Shown here: positions 54,420-64,000 of the stretch, one piece after another
Layout of the letters: every line of letters begins with the position of its first letter
Position numbering within the stretch: position 1 is the stretch's first letter
NCBI GenBank assembly: GCA_029216955.1
Contig: JANAVB010006998.1
Coordinates: 3,814,451-3,878,450 of the forward strand
Direction: 5' to 3'
Source of the DNA: Iris pallida
Lineage: Eukaryota; Streptophyta; Magnoliopsida; Asparagales; Iridaceae
DNA: 64,000 nucleotides
Made by a program: the position numbers and the translations under genes
Notes under the pieces: model-generated
Told to the model about the DNA's origin: nothing
The model's input: only the letters and a program-made list of their open reading frames with translations
Databases searched by the model: none

Positions 54420-54640
54420 CCGTGACTCAACCCCCTCTTTCATATTCGAGCACCAATCTAGACTACCTTATGCCTACCCTAACTAAATTGACCCTCCCGG
54501 ACTCAATGACACATTCCGTACCGCCATCAGAGGTTCCCTTGTACAGTTGTTACACCAAAGTTGCAGATCGTGCTACCTTGATCATCGCAGCACCCCAGGC
54601 GTAATACCAGGCAAGACACCTTGCCATTAGCTGTTTAATT
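54420..54640 (+). other. Conserved short-ORF block in LARD-2 LTRs
   Basis: All three LTRs (54420-54640, 59753-59973, 42778-42977) can be aligned without gaps here over about 170 nt. In one frame they share ...VADRATLIIA..QA..QARHLA. LARD-2b 5' has a TAA after QA. The block may be a gag relic or simply a conserved RNA element. Confidence 0.45.
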
Positions 54641-55965
54641 ATTTTAGCTCATATTTTATGCATTACTTATTTTTTTTATACAAAATAAACTGTGATACAT
54701 GGCATAACTGTTCATTTATATTTCCTGCTGTGTATTATTTTCTTACAAATTAAACCTAGATTTAAGGGACCACCTTGTGTGTCGCATTCATTGGCCTTGA
54801 CACGTTGTAAACACGAAGTTGTGTGTCGTATGTAGAACACGGAAGTGCGTGATTGGCTGGCCACCATTACGTACAAGCCGTGCGATAGGAATAACCGCTA
54901 ATAGAGGTTGCATGCTAGTTTGACTTAGCGGTTATAGTGGTTTGTGTTGTGGATACAACACAGTAGGCATTGGGCGGGGAGGACAATTCCTTAGCGTATG
55001 GGCTTCGATGCACTTTTCTTGTGACCCGGACTCTCCGCTGGAGATACGGGGTTGATGACCCATGATTACTAACGGCCACTGACGATTCTGCGGAACGTCA
55101 TGCTCTTCCTGATGGGGCCTCTGGTGCCCAAGGGGGACTACGTCGATCCTATTTAGCCAGGGCCCATGCGTAGGAAGGGTTGTTCTTAACAACATTTTAC
55201 TTAGAACGGTAGGTTACCCTATCCGTTAGGTATGAGTACTTTTGGTTTGGGTACTTGTATCTGACCATGACTTAGAACAATAACTTGTCGCGGATTAGTT
55301 CGTCACATATTATCCTTGTTTGGTTGTAGGTGTGACTTACTACTTCGATGAGAAGGTATTGAACCTTGTTGGGGTCCGGATACCATATCGGATTCTTAGC
55401 ATGGAAAGATACGTCGCCGTGAATTAGTTTACCATCTCCTGTCCTTGTTTGGTTGGGGGGATGGTACGCTCGTTCAGTAGGTGCGTATTGGACCATGTTA
55501 TAAATTCGATTTACTTATTTATTGAGCAATATTTATTCAGTTTATATGGCATGCTATTATGTGTCTTGTTACGTCCCTCTGAGGACCTGGTTGTCTTGCC
55601 AGGTGTGTGCTATTGTCTTTCGCAGGTGCTTTAGCTCTAGCCGTGATCTTCGCTATTTCTTCGAGGACGATTGCATTTGGATCGTCTTCGCTTCGCTCGC
55701 CACTCATTTCGTTTTCGATGTACTTTTTTTTATTTTGTTGGTAGTGGATTTGTCTCCGCCCAACATATTGTATCAAGACAAATTTATTCTCATTATATGA
55801 TCTTTTATTCATTTATTCTTTGTGGATGAGATTAGTTATGGTTCTACTGCATTTTACAGCTTATGTATTTATACGAGGCTTCCATATATTGGAGTATACT
55901 TCGTATGAATACAGCTGGCATGTCTACGTTCCTAGTCCTACGTATTTTGGGACTGGGGCGTTACA

Positions 55966-57069
55966 TGTTATTGTGGTGGCCCATGCAGGTCAAGATAAAT
56001 TGTTTGGTTACTTTACCGTACCAAGCAAGCCTGCGTATAGGATTAGAAGTCTAGGATCTCATCCATATACTTGACCACTTTCTTCAATCTACCATTTGAC
56101 TCATCGATTGCATCTTGCTTGATTCCTTCTATCATTATCCTTCCTTCGTGCTTACTAGAGGTTGACCCTACTAGTTAGTTGTCCCAAAATACCATTAGTT
56201 AATTCTTTAAGTTGGGTAGACTACCTTATGACCTAGTAACCCCTTTGAGCTAGTGACCTATATTAGCAAGCTTATTTTAGATCCTAGAATCTAGAGGACC
56301 TAACCCGTCTAGCCAACCAAGGACTTGGACAAGAAGACTATAGGATGACTGTATGACTTAGTATCATTCTGCCTTCTTTTAATCTTAAATCTCTTGTGCC
56401 TATGTATTTACCATTTGACTAATGATGCTAATGTAGCTTAGTTTTTGCAAGCTTATTCTTTTATCAAGCTTGTTTCAAGACATATGTTATGTGGGCATGT
56501 CCACTAACATATGGTCTAATCAGAACCGGTGCATGATGGTCTGATCAACCGAGTGCACTTTGGTTCGCTTTTGTCTATTACTCTACGTGGATGGGGACAT
56601 AATTAAACTTTGCCCCTACAATCCCATCCACGACTGCATTGACAATTCTTTTGAAATTATTCGATCGTTTTTGAATCACGTATTCGTATTCGATAAACGC
56701 CTCCTTCGAACTCCATATCGCTTTCGCCTTCACCTATTCTAGAAGGACGAACGCGTTATACTAGGATCTCCTCTAGCCTTTCTATCGATAATGACCATTA
56801 TCACTCTACGTTGCTACTCGTCCTTTCTCGGCCCTATTATGACCTTCCAATTCACTTAATATAGAAGTGAAATCTATTTCGTTCTCTTAATCGTGACCCT
56901 CATTCATTCCGACCGTATCGTATTATTTTTTTCTATGATCTAGATCGCAAATTCTTACGGCATGATTTTGTTGAGCCTTATTGATTGTTCCCCATTGATA
57001 CCCCTTGTGTCCTCTCACCCCCTACAAATTCTTAATTTCGAGGACGAAATTCTTTTAAGTTGGGTAGGA
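55966..57069 (+). other. LARD-2b internal region, non-coding
   Basis: It opens TGTTATTGTGGTGGCCCATG, sharing gtggtggcccatg with the primer-site region of Chromo-1 (27932-27944). No frame is conserved with LARD-2a. It ends TTTCGAGGACGAAATTC, then AAGTTGGGTAGGA. Confidence 0.78.
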
Positions 57070-59126
57070 TATAAAACCCCTAAATTTCTACTATATTTTT
57101 TTATTTTTATTTATTAAAATTTGTACTGATTTAAAATTTTCATTATTGTACGTCGCGTAGTCGTATTGTACGTCGCGTACAAAATTTTATTCTTGCTCGA
57201 CGAGTGCGAATATGTGCGAGCGTACATATTTTTAGAAAAATATATTATATGTAATATTTAATTTAGCTATCAAAATTTATGATTTTATTTATGAAAAGCC
57301 TTTTGGTTAGAATAAATAATATTTTTAGTACATGCACATAATTCATAAATATTTTTGCTAGTTTGTTTTAAATAAAAATATAAATTTCAAAATTCATTTA
57401 TAATAAAATTTTATTATTCAAAAAGGATATTTATAAATATTTATTATTTTCAAAATTATTATTATTGATATTTTTGGAAAATATATTTGAAAATTTTGTG
57501 TCCATTTTAAATCTTGATTTGAATTTATGCGTTTATTTAAATAGTTAAAAATTTGAAATTTGATTTATCCTATTCGTTTTAACCTAAGAATCAATTTGAT
57601 TTAAATTGGATATTTAATTTGAAATTAGATTTGGATTTGGATTTGGATTTGGATTTGGAGTTGATTTAAATTAAATTTGCGAATTATCTATAATGGGTTT
57701 TAAATATCCTAATCTTTATCTTAATGGGAATTCCCACATCCTATAAATAGGCAGGTACTCCTCCATAACTTCTATCCTCCACAATATTTCTCCACAAATA
57801 ATTCCCAACCCCGTGCACTGTGTCCGTGTTCCCTTCCCGTCTTATTCCATATTTTTGTACATGTACAATTTCATCCTCTCCTACGTGTCGAAAATCCCGA
57901 CACGGCAAAAATCCTAATCCTATCCCTAACCCAACTCCTTTCTGCCCCACTGCCATCCACCCGTCGACACCCCCAACAGCCCTGTTCTCACCCGCTCCAC
58001 CACCGGAGTAGCGTCGTCCCGGCGGTATCTCCATCCCATACCCGACCTTCACCTCGACCCCCACGACACCCAGCTGTAACCACCATCACCATTGGAAACA
58101 CCACCGCCACAGCCAAACCCCGGCCGACCCCTCGACTTCTCCTTTCCCGCCATCAGTATCTTCACTACCACCCCACCGGACCCCGTCAAAACCACCGGCC
58201 CCAACTCCTGTCGACTTCAGCCACCCAAACCACCGCCGTACGGCCAACACCCGCCACCACCATCCGAAAAGGAAAAAAAAACAGGAAATTAAAACCCGAG
58301 ACTCTCACCTGACCCAGCCATGCTCCGGCGACCATCCCCGTCCCGATCAGCCGTCCACAGCCCTGACCGCCTCCCTCTCCGGTGAGTGAGCGCCTCCGCG
58401 CGCCGCCCCTGCCCGCCTCTTCCGGCCAGAAACCCCCATCTACGCCTCCCGACCGCAATCGCTCCTCCTAGTCACCGCCTCCTCCTCCTACGAGTCCCGT
58501 CGACCCCCCAAAGCCTCTGCCAACGTTAAAATCTCCCGACCAAGTCCGACCAGTCGTCGACGCCTGTCCGCCTACACCTCTCCGCCGCTCCGCCACACGC
58601 GCCCACTCCGAACTCCTCTCCGGCGCCGCCCGCCTCCAGCCTCCCCTTAGCCGCAAGCACCCGTGCCCTAGCTGTCCGCTCCGCCGCCCTAGCACCGCGA
58701 CCCACCGCCGAGACCCCCTCTCCAAATCGCTCCCCTCCGGCAAGCTCCTGACCGCCTCGCCTAACCCCCTCCGACCGGAGCCCGACTCTCTCGCGCCGCC
58801 GGAGCGGGGAGCTCCGCCGAGCCACCTCCTCCATTCCAAACCCCTCTCTTTTTTCTCCTCACTGTACACTCCCTCTCTCTCTCTTTAATCGGGAAGAGTA
58901 GCTGGTGGTTTAAGTTTATTTTGTTATTCGGTATTTTGAGTCCCCCTTCCTTTCCTTGATTTTTACTGAGCTCTCTCTGAGAAGAGAGTCAAAGTTGGGT
59001 TTGTTTTTTTATTTTTTTTACTGTTACACGTTTTGTGGTCTCCTCGAAAGAGGAGAACCACTGTTCTGATAAGTTTTTTTATTTTAATTATTATTGTAAT
59101 TATTATAGTTATTATTATCATTGTCA

Positions 59127-59167
<41 letters not shown>

Positions 59168-61298
59168 TTATTATTAATTATTATTTTTATTATGATTATT
59201 ATCTCCTTATTATTATTATCTTATAATTATCAATATTGTTATTATTGTTATTATTATTATTATTATCATTATTATTCTTATCTTTATTATTATTATTATT
59301 ATCTTTTAATTTCAAACTAATGATTTATGTAGATTATTTAATTAAAGGTATTTATATTTGATTAGGAATTATTATTATTAGTAATATTACTATTCATATT
59401 GTTATTATTGTAACTATAAATAACTATTTTCAACATTTGATTAAAAGCACTAATTGTATTTGCTATATTATTTTTGGTATTTTAAAAGTATAGTTTATTA
59501 ATAAAACGTTATTTTTACGAGATATGGTTCTTAATCCTAAATGATTTTTTCTAATATTATTTTCGCCAAAAATATTTTGTTAGGTTCTAGCCTAAAGTAT
59601 TATTTGACAAAACTTACAATTTTGCTTTGAAACGACTTTGATTTTTCGTATATTTATTTAAAAGCACATTTTGATTAATAAATTATATTTCAAGTATTAT
59701 AAACTAGTTTTCAAAAATCATATATTCGTCAAAATTTCCTTTGTTCTTCCTACCGTGACTCAACCCCCTCTTTCATATTCGAGCACCAATCTAGACTACC
59801 TTATGCCTACCCTCACTAAATTGACCCTCCCGGACTCAATGACACATTCCGTACCGCCATCAGAGGTTCCCTTGTACAGTTGTTGTACCAAAGTTGTAGA
59901 TCGTGCTACCTTGATCATCGCAGCACCCCAGGCGTACTACCAGGCAAGACACCTTGCCATTAGCTGTTTAATTATTTTAGCTCATATTTCATGCATTACT
60001 TATTTTCTTTATGCAAAATAAACTGTGATACATGGCATAACTGTTCATTTATATTTCCTGCTGTGTATTATTTTCTTACAAATTAAACCTAGATTTAAGG
60101 GACCACCTTGTGTGTCGCATTCATTGGCCTTGACACGTTGTAAACACAAAGTTGTGTGTCGTATGTAGAATACGGAAGTGCGTGATTGGCTGGCCACCAG
60201 TACATACAAGCCGTGCGATAGGAATAACCGCTAATAGAGGTTGCATGCTAGTTTGACTTAGCGGTTATAGTGGTTTGTGTTGTGGATACAATACAGTAGG
60301 CATTGGGCGGGGAGGACAATTCCTTAGCGTATGGGCGTCGATGCACTTCCCTTGTGACCCGGACTCTCCGCTGGAGATACGGGGTTGATGACCCATGATT
60401 ACTGACGGCCACTGACGATTCTGCGGAACGTCATGCTCTTCCTGATGGGGCCTCTGGTGCCCAAGGGGGACTACGCCGATCCTATTTAGCCAGGGCCCAT
60501 GCGTAGGAAGGGTTGTTCTTAACAACATTTCACTTAGAACGGTAGGTTACCCTATCCGTTAGGTACGAGTACTTTTGGTTTGGGTACTTGTATCTGACCG
60601 TGACTTGGAACAATAACTTGTCGCAGATTAGTTCGTCACATCTTGTCCTTGTTTGGTTGTAGGTGTGACTTACTACTTCGATGAGAAGGTATTGAACCTT
60701 GTTGGGGTCCGAATACCATATTGGATTCTTAGCATGGAAAGATATGTCGCCGTGAATTAGTTTACCAACTCCTGTCCTTGTTTGGTTGGGGGGATGGTAC
60801 GCTCGTTCAGTAGGTGCGTATTGGACCATGTTATAAATTCGATTTACTTATTTATTGAGCAATATTTATTCAGTTTATATGGCATACTATTATGTGTCTT
60901 GTTACGTCCCTCTGAGGACCTGGTTGTCTTGCCAGGTGTGTGCTATTGTCTTTCGCAGGTGCTTTAGCTCTAGCCGTGATCTTCGCTATTTCTTCGAGGA
61001 CGATTGCATTTGGATCGTCTTCGTTTCGCTCGCCACTCATTTCGTTTTCTATGTACTTTTTCTTATTTTGTTGGTAGTGGATTTGTCTCCGTCCAACATA
61101 TTGTATCAAGACAAATTTATTCTCATTATATGATCTTTTATTCATTTATTCTTTGTGGATGAGATTAGTTATGGTTCTACTGCATTTTACAGCTTATGTA
61201 TTTATACGAGGCTTCCATATATTGGAGTATACTTCGTATGAATACAGCTGACATGTCTACGTTCCTAGTCCTACGTATTTTGGGACTGGGGCGTTACA
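57070..61298 (+). repeat. LARD-2b 3' LTR
   Basis: Same layout as 51747-55965: gtacgtcgcgta pair at 57147-57180, TATA ctataaatag at 57741, C-rich block 57890-58880, (ATT)n 59113-59316. Scattered substitutions only. Confidence 0.93.
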
Positions 61299-62480
61299 AG
61301 ATTCGATACTCTATCAATCTTAGCCTACGGCAACGAAGCTGACGATGAAGCTAAAGTTAATTTATCCGCCAGTGACGGTCCCCTGGTTATCCGAGTCAAA
61401 GGACGTACTACTCCAAAAGTACTTCAAAGCCTCTCACAATCTGGGTCAAAAAGAAGCGTCCTGATGTTGCCACACCATTGACCATCACTCTCCGCAAAAT
61501 AACTCGGGTGAAACCTGCTGAAGCCTATCCTCCCAATCCTGATGAATTATCCTATGTAGTGAACTTGACCAAGTCTTTGACTCATGTCCTGGATGATGAT
61601 GCCCTTAATGAGTATATCAATACTCAAAATAATATACCTTCAGTGGATGATGTTATCCCCGAAGAAAAAATTGCATATTTTTTGAGTAAAGGTTTATCTT
61701 TGAATTACTCTGATGTCTACCAGTCTGTAAACCAGTACGTAGATACATTGTATGCCTTAGAGCATGGCATAAGACCAAATCTCTGTATGCCGGTCACGAC
61801 ATCCCATCTGTGGGAAACAGTCTGGCCAGAGGATATCCACTACTTCATCATTCCAGCGAGAAAGAAGGGTGAAGAACTAATCATCTTTGGTCGAATAATT
61901 GGCAAAATAAAGTTCGTTCAGGACTTTACTACTCCCAATTACAATGCCGAAGATGACTATGATTCAGGTACAATGCAGCTTTACCGATATAGTTGGCAGG
62001 CAAAGAATATCATCCAGAACATGGGATATGATATAAAAAGAGACTAGGGACTAAACCATGGTAAAGGACGACGATTGCCAATACGCCACTTTGCTCCAAC
62101 CGGTAAACCCGAGAACTTTATCAGCAAAACGGTGTTGGTTTGGGTTATGTTACTCCTCCAACAACTCCTGAAGGATCAGATGTTGAAGTTGATCATTGTT
62201 CTCATTCTTCTGATTTTTGCCTCTGGGATTCAGACTCCAGCATTGGAGACATGTTCAAAGCAACTCTATCCGTCAACATGGTGTCAGTTGACCAAATTGC
62301 AGAAGATGTCCAATCAATCGAGCTCGAACAATGGGCTCAAAAGATGGACACCAGATGAAAGTTACATTTCGAACAACGTGAACCACCTACTGAAGACGAA
62401 GTCGTCCAAGTTAATTTAGGCGATGAATTATCTCCTAAACCAATCTTTATTAGCAAAAGTCTGTCTGGTGAAGAATGACA
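61299..62480 (+). pseudogene. Tat-1 protease-RT linker with G-patch-like motif
   Basis: The sequence resumes after LARD-2b. A 189-codon frame (61478-62047) is of the linker type seen in Tat elements. NMGYDIKRD-stop-GLNHGKGRR (62019-62080) and, further on, VGLGYVTPP resemble the G-patch/GLG motifs preceding Tat RT. Frames after 62047 are shifted several times. Confidence 0.62.
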
Positions 62481-63418
62481 ATCTCTTATACAGCTTATAA
62501 GAGAATATATCAACGTCTTTGCATGGAGCTATGAAGATATGCCAGACTTAGACCCTAAAGTTGCTATGTACCGCCTAAATATCTTGTCTAAAGCTAAGCT
62601 AGTGAAGCAGCAGTAACGTCGGTTCCGACCAGATATCATGGAGGCCATCGAAAGTGAAGTCAAAAATCTTATTTCAAGTGGTTTCATTCGTAAAGAACAA
62701 CACCCTGACTGGGTCGCTAAAATTGTTCCAGTCATGAAAAAGAACGGTAAAGTTTGAGTCTGTATTGATTACCGTAATTTGAACTCTGCATGTCCAAAAG
62801 ATGAGTTTTCTCTACGATCACCGACGTAATGATCGACAATACTTGTAGCTTTGAACGAATGTCCTTCATGGATGGGTTCTCAGGCTACAACCAGATCACG
62901 ATGTTCCCCGATGATGAGAAATACACATCTTTTCGAACACCGTTGAGGGTATACTGCAATACGGTGATGTCCTTCAGATTAAAAAATGCGGGTGCGACAT
63001 ACCAACGAGCTATGAACACAATTTTTTGCGATTATTTGCGCTAAACAGTAGAATGCTATATAGTCGATATTGCAGTTAAAAGTCGTCTCAAGGGCAACCG
63101 CCTCCAAGATTTGAGAACGGTGTTCGAACTGATGCGTACACACCAACTCAAGATGAATCCAACCAAGTCTTTTCTGGGATTCTCCAGCGGCAAGTGGCTT
63201 GGTTTTGTTATCACTTTAAAGGGTGTACATCTTGACCTGGAGAAGGTTAAAGCTATCCTCTGGAAGGTGTCAACCATTTACTCAGCTCACAAAGAAAGGA
63301 GTATCTTTCGTTTAGACTGAACAATGTCAGTGCATATTTGATGACATCAAGAAGTATCTCACAAGCCCCCCAGTGTTAGTGGCTCCGATAGTCGAAAAGC
63401 CTTTCTTGTTATATGTTT
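62481..63418 (+). pseudogene. Tat-1 reverse transcriptase
   Basis: Motifs: YINVFAWSYEDMPDLDPKVA, FRPDIMEAIESEVKNLISSG, WVAKIVPVMKKNGKV-stop-VCIDYRNLNSACPKD, a one-base loss near 62815, FMDGFSGYNQITMFPDDEKY, PFGLKNA-like SFRLKNAGATYQRAMN and VECYIVDIAVKSR. The catalytic YVDD has become YIVD, so the polymerase is dead. Past a stop, LTSPPVLVAP-like sequence at 63357 is the RT/RNase H connection, where Copia-D cuts in. Confidence 0.86.
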
Positions 63419-63431
63419 GTACTATAGATCA

Positions 63432-64000
63432 TGTTAGCCCAATGATTATATCATGTTTTTGGATATGGCTAATCAATTAAGTTTAACATATTGCCATCAC
63501 TAATATTTATGTAATCACTATTATGTTACTACTTAAACTTAGCATTGTCCTAATATTAGCATTGCTCTAAATGTTCTATATCATATTGCTATAGAAGTAT
63601 TATACTGCTTTGTTCTTCTAACATGTATTTGTAGACATGCTGTAAGCATGATCAAACATGATCCAAACCAGGACATATGCAATGAAGAATTATTGATGGG
63701 CCAAAGACGGCGTTATACAAGAAGATTTCTCTGAACCGCCTAACGACCTATCCGGGGCCTCGCATTGGGGGTTCCGCTGCCCGGTCAGCGGAAAGGGGTC
63801 GAGGGGGCAGCACCCCCCGCCAGGGGTTCGGGGGCGAAGCCCCCGAAAGGTATTCAGATTTCCAGATCTGTTTATCTTTGGACGACCGCCGTCAAGTGAA
63901 AAAGGCGTCTTCAAGTTTGCTTAAATATTTGAAGAAAGACGTCATCAAAGGGCTCTTGGTTTTCCTATTTCTTTAATGTATTTTTCATATTTATTGAGTC
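63432..64000 (+). mobile_element. Copia-D: LTR start of another copia-type element (truncated by window)
   Basis: TGTTAGCCCAATG starts abruptly after gatca in the Tat-1 RNase H connection. Around 63795-63850 lies a GC-rich, hairpin-forming block (ggggtcgagggggcagcacc, then gggggcgaagcccccgaaag) that I associate with several plant copia LTRs. No internal sequence or second LTR is in the window, so orientation and family are inferred from the TG start only. Confidence 0.5.

Larger units (their letters stand above)
51747..55965 (+). repeat. LARD-2b 5' LTR
   Basis: Parts in order: AT-rich U3 with paired gtacgtcgcgta words (51824-51857), TATA cctataaata (52411), C-rich block (52555-53560) with ATCCTATCCCTAACCC, (ATT)n tract (53789-53985), an AT-rich segment, a conserved block with a short ORF (54420-54640), and the 3' part ending GGGGCGTTACA. 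Confidence 0.92.
51747..61298 (+). mobile_element. LARD-2b: non-autonomous element with 4.2-kb LTRs
   Basis: LTRs of 4,219 bp (51747-55965) and 4,229 bp (57070-61298) flank 1,104 bp of internal sequence; the perfect TSD AGATT lies at 51742-51746 and 61299-61303. LTRs are nearly identical over their length, which indicates a recent insertion. No gag or pol motif is present. The LTRs make up about 88 per cent of the element. The start is TATAAAACCCC in both LTRs rather than TG (LARD-2a has TG). Confidence 0.92.
25932..63431 (+). mobile_element. Tat-1: Tat/Ogre-like Ty3/gypsy element, outer shell of the nest (3' end beyond window)
   Basis: Its own sequence lies at 25932-26847, 47908-51746 and 61299-63431. 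Visible parts are a 5' LTR with TATA box, a PBS TGGTGACTCTGCTGGGGA at 26660, gag, a gag C-terminal HxxxC segment, protease, a G-patch-like linker and RT. Chromo-1 and LARD-2b interrupt it with clean TSDs, and Copia-D cuts in after the RT/RNase H connection. The PBS type and the gag and linker motifs are those of the Tat/Ogre group. Many stops are present, and RNase H, integrase and 3' LTR are not in the window. Confidence 0.82.

Noticed and set aside
54932..55496. Minus-strand frames in LARD-2 LTR conserved between 54932 and 60265
   Set aside because: Conservation reflects near-identical LTRs of one recent insertion, not selection; LARD-2a does not keep the frames.
59033..59320. 95-codon Leu/Ile/Tyr-rich frame
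   Set aside because: Generated by the (ATT)n tract; no start context or conservation.
63690..63914. Minus-strand frame in Copia-D LTR
   Set aside because: Lies over the GC-rich hairpin block of an LTR; no domain.

Overview
The window is plant nuclear DNA, almost certainly from a flowering plant with a large, repeat-rich genome. The sequence shows a receptor-like cytoplasmic kinase gene with GT-AG introns, Ty1/copia and Ty3/gypsy LTR retrotransposons, hAT-like DNA elements, tRNA-derived SINEs and a LINE remnant. The species cannot be named from this sequence. One host gene is recognisable; the rest is layered transposons. Element names used here (Copia-1, Copia-2, LARD-1, LARD-2a, LARD-2b, Chromo-1, SIRE-1, Tat-1, Copia-D) are labels for this window only.

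Region 1 (1-16657). A subfamily VII receptor-like cytoplasmic kinase (PBS1/PBL27 type) runs leftward. Exon 1 (acylation signal MGCFPCF) is at 16025-15899, exon 2 at 2451-2246 and exon 3 at 1594-1405; the remaining exons lie off the left edge. Exons 1 and 2 join in phase although 13.4 kb separates them. That intron holds an old LINE fragment. The LINE was split by LARD-1 (2704-14368), a gypsy-like non-autonomous element with 2.36-kb LTRs and a perfect TSD TGGAT. The 5' LTR of LARD-1 was in turn hit by Copia-1 (2936-7000, TSD GGAAT).

Region 2 (16658-25931). Copia-2, a Tork/Tnt1-like element (16658-22059), sits 633 bp upstream of the kinase ATG, pointing away from it. A hAT-like MITE lies in its 3' LTR. 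Further right are a SINE split by a second hAT-like MITE, a third hAT-like element carrying a SINE and a long AT microsatellite, and a fourth hAT-like element.

Region 3 (25932-64000). A Tat/Ogre-like gypsy, Tat-1, is the outer shell: LTR and PBS at 25932-26680, gag/protease at 47913-51746, G-patch-like linker and RT at 61299-63431. Into it went Chromo-1 (26848-47907, TSD GACTT), a chromodomain gypsy lacking gag-PR-RT. Into Chromo-1's integrase went SIRE-1 (31590-46113, minus strand, TSD GGTTG) with gag-pol and an extra 3' ORF. Into SIRE-1's gag went LARD-2a (39070-44131), which has internal sequence and only one LTR. A full-length relative, LARD-2b (51747-61298, TSD AGATT, 4.2-kb LTRs, 1.1-kb internal region), interrupts Tat-1 separately. 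A further copia LTR (Copia-D) begins at 63432 and runs off the window.

Function. Every retrotransposon reading frame seen carries stops, frameshifts or deletions, so these copies are probably not autonomous. LARD-2 shares a 3'-terminal motif and primer-site region with Chromo-1, and LARD-1 shares the 3' motif, so chromovirus machinery is the likely driver of LARD movement. The most unusual items are the one-LTR LARD-2a insertion flanked by a TSD, the 11.7-kb nest inside an apparently intact kinase intron, the probable second promoter in front of the SIRE-1 extra ORF, and the dense GCGCCCA-type repeats shared by the Tat-1 LTR and gag.
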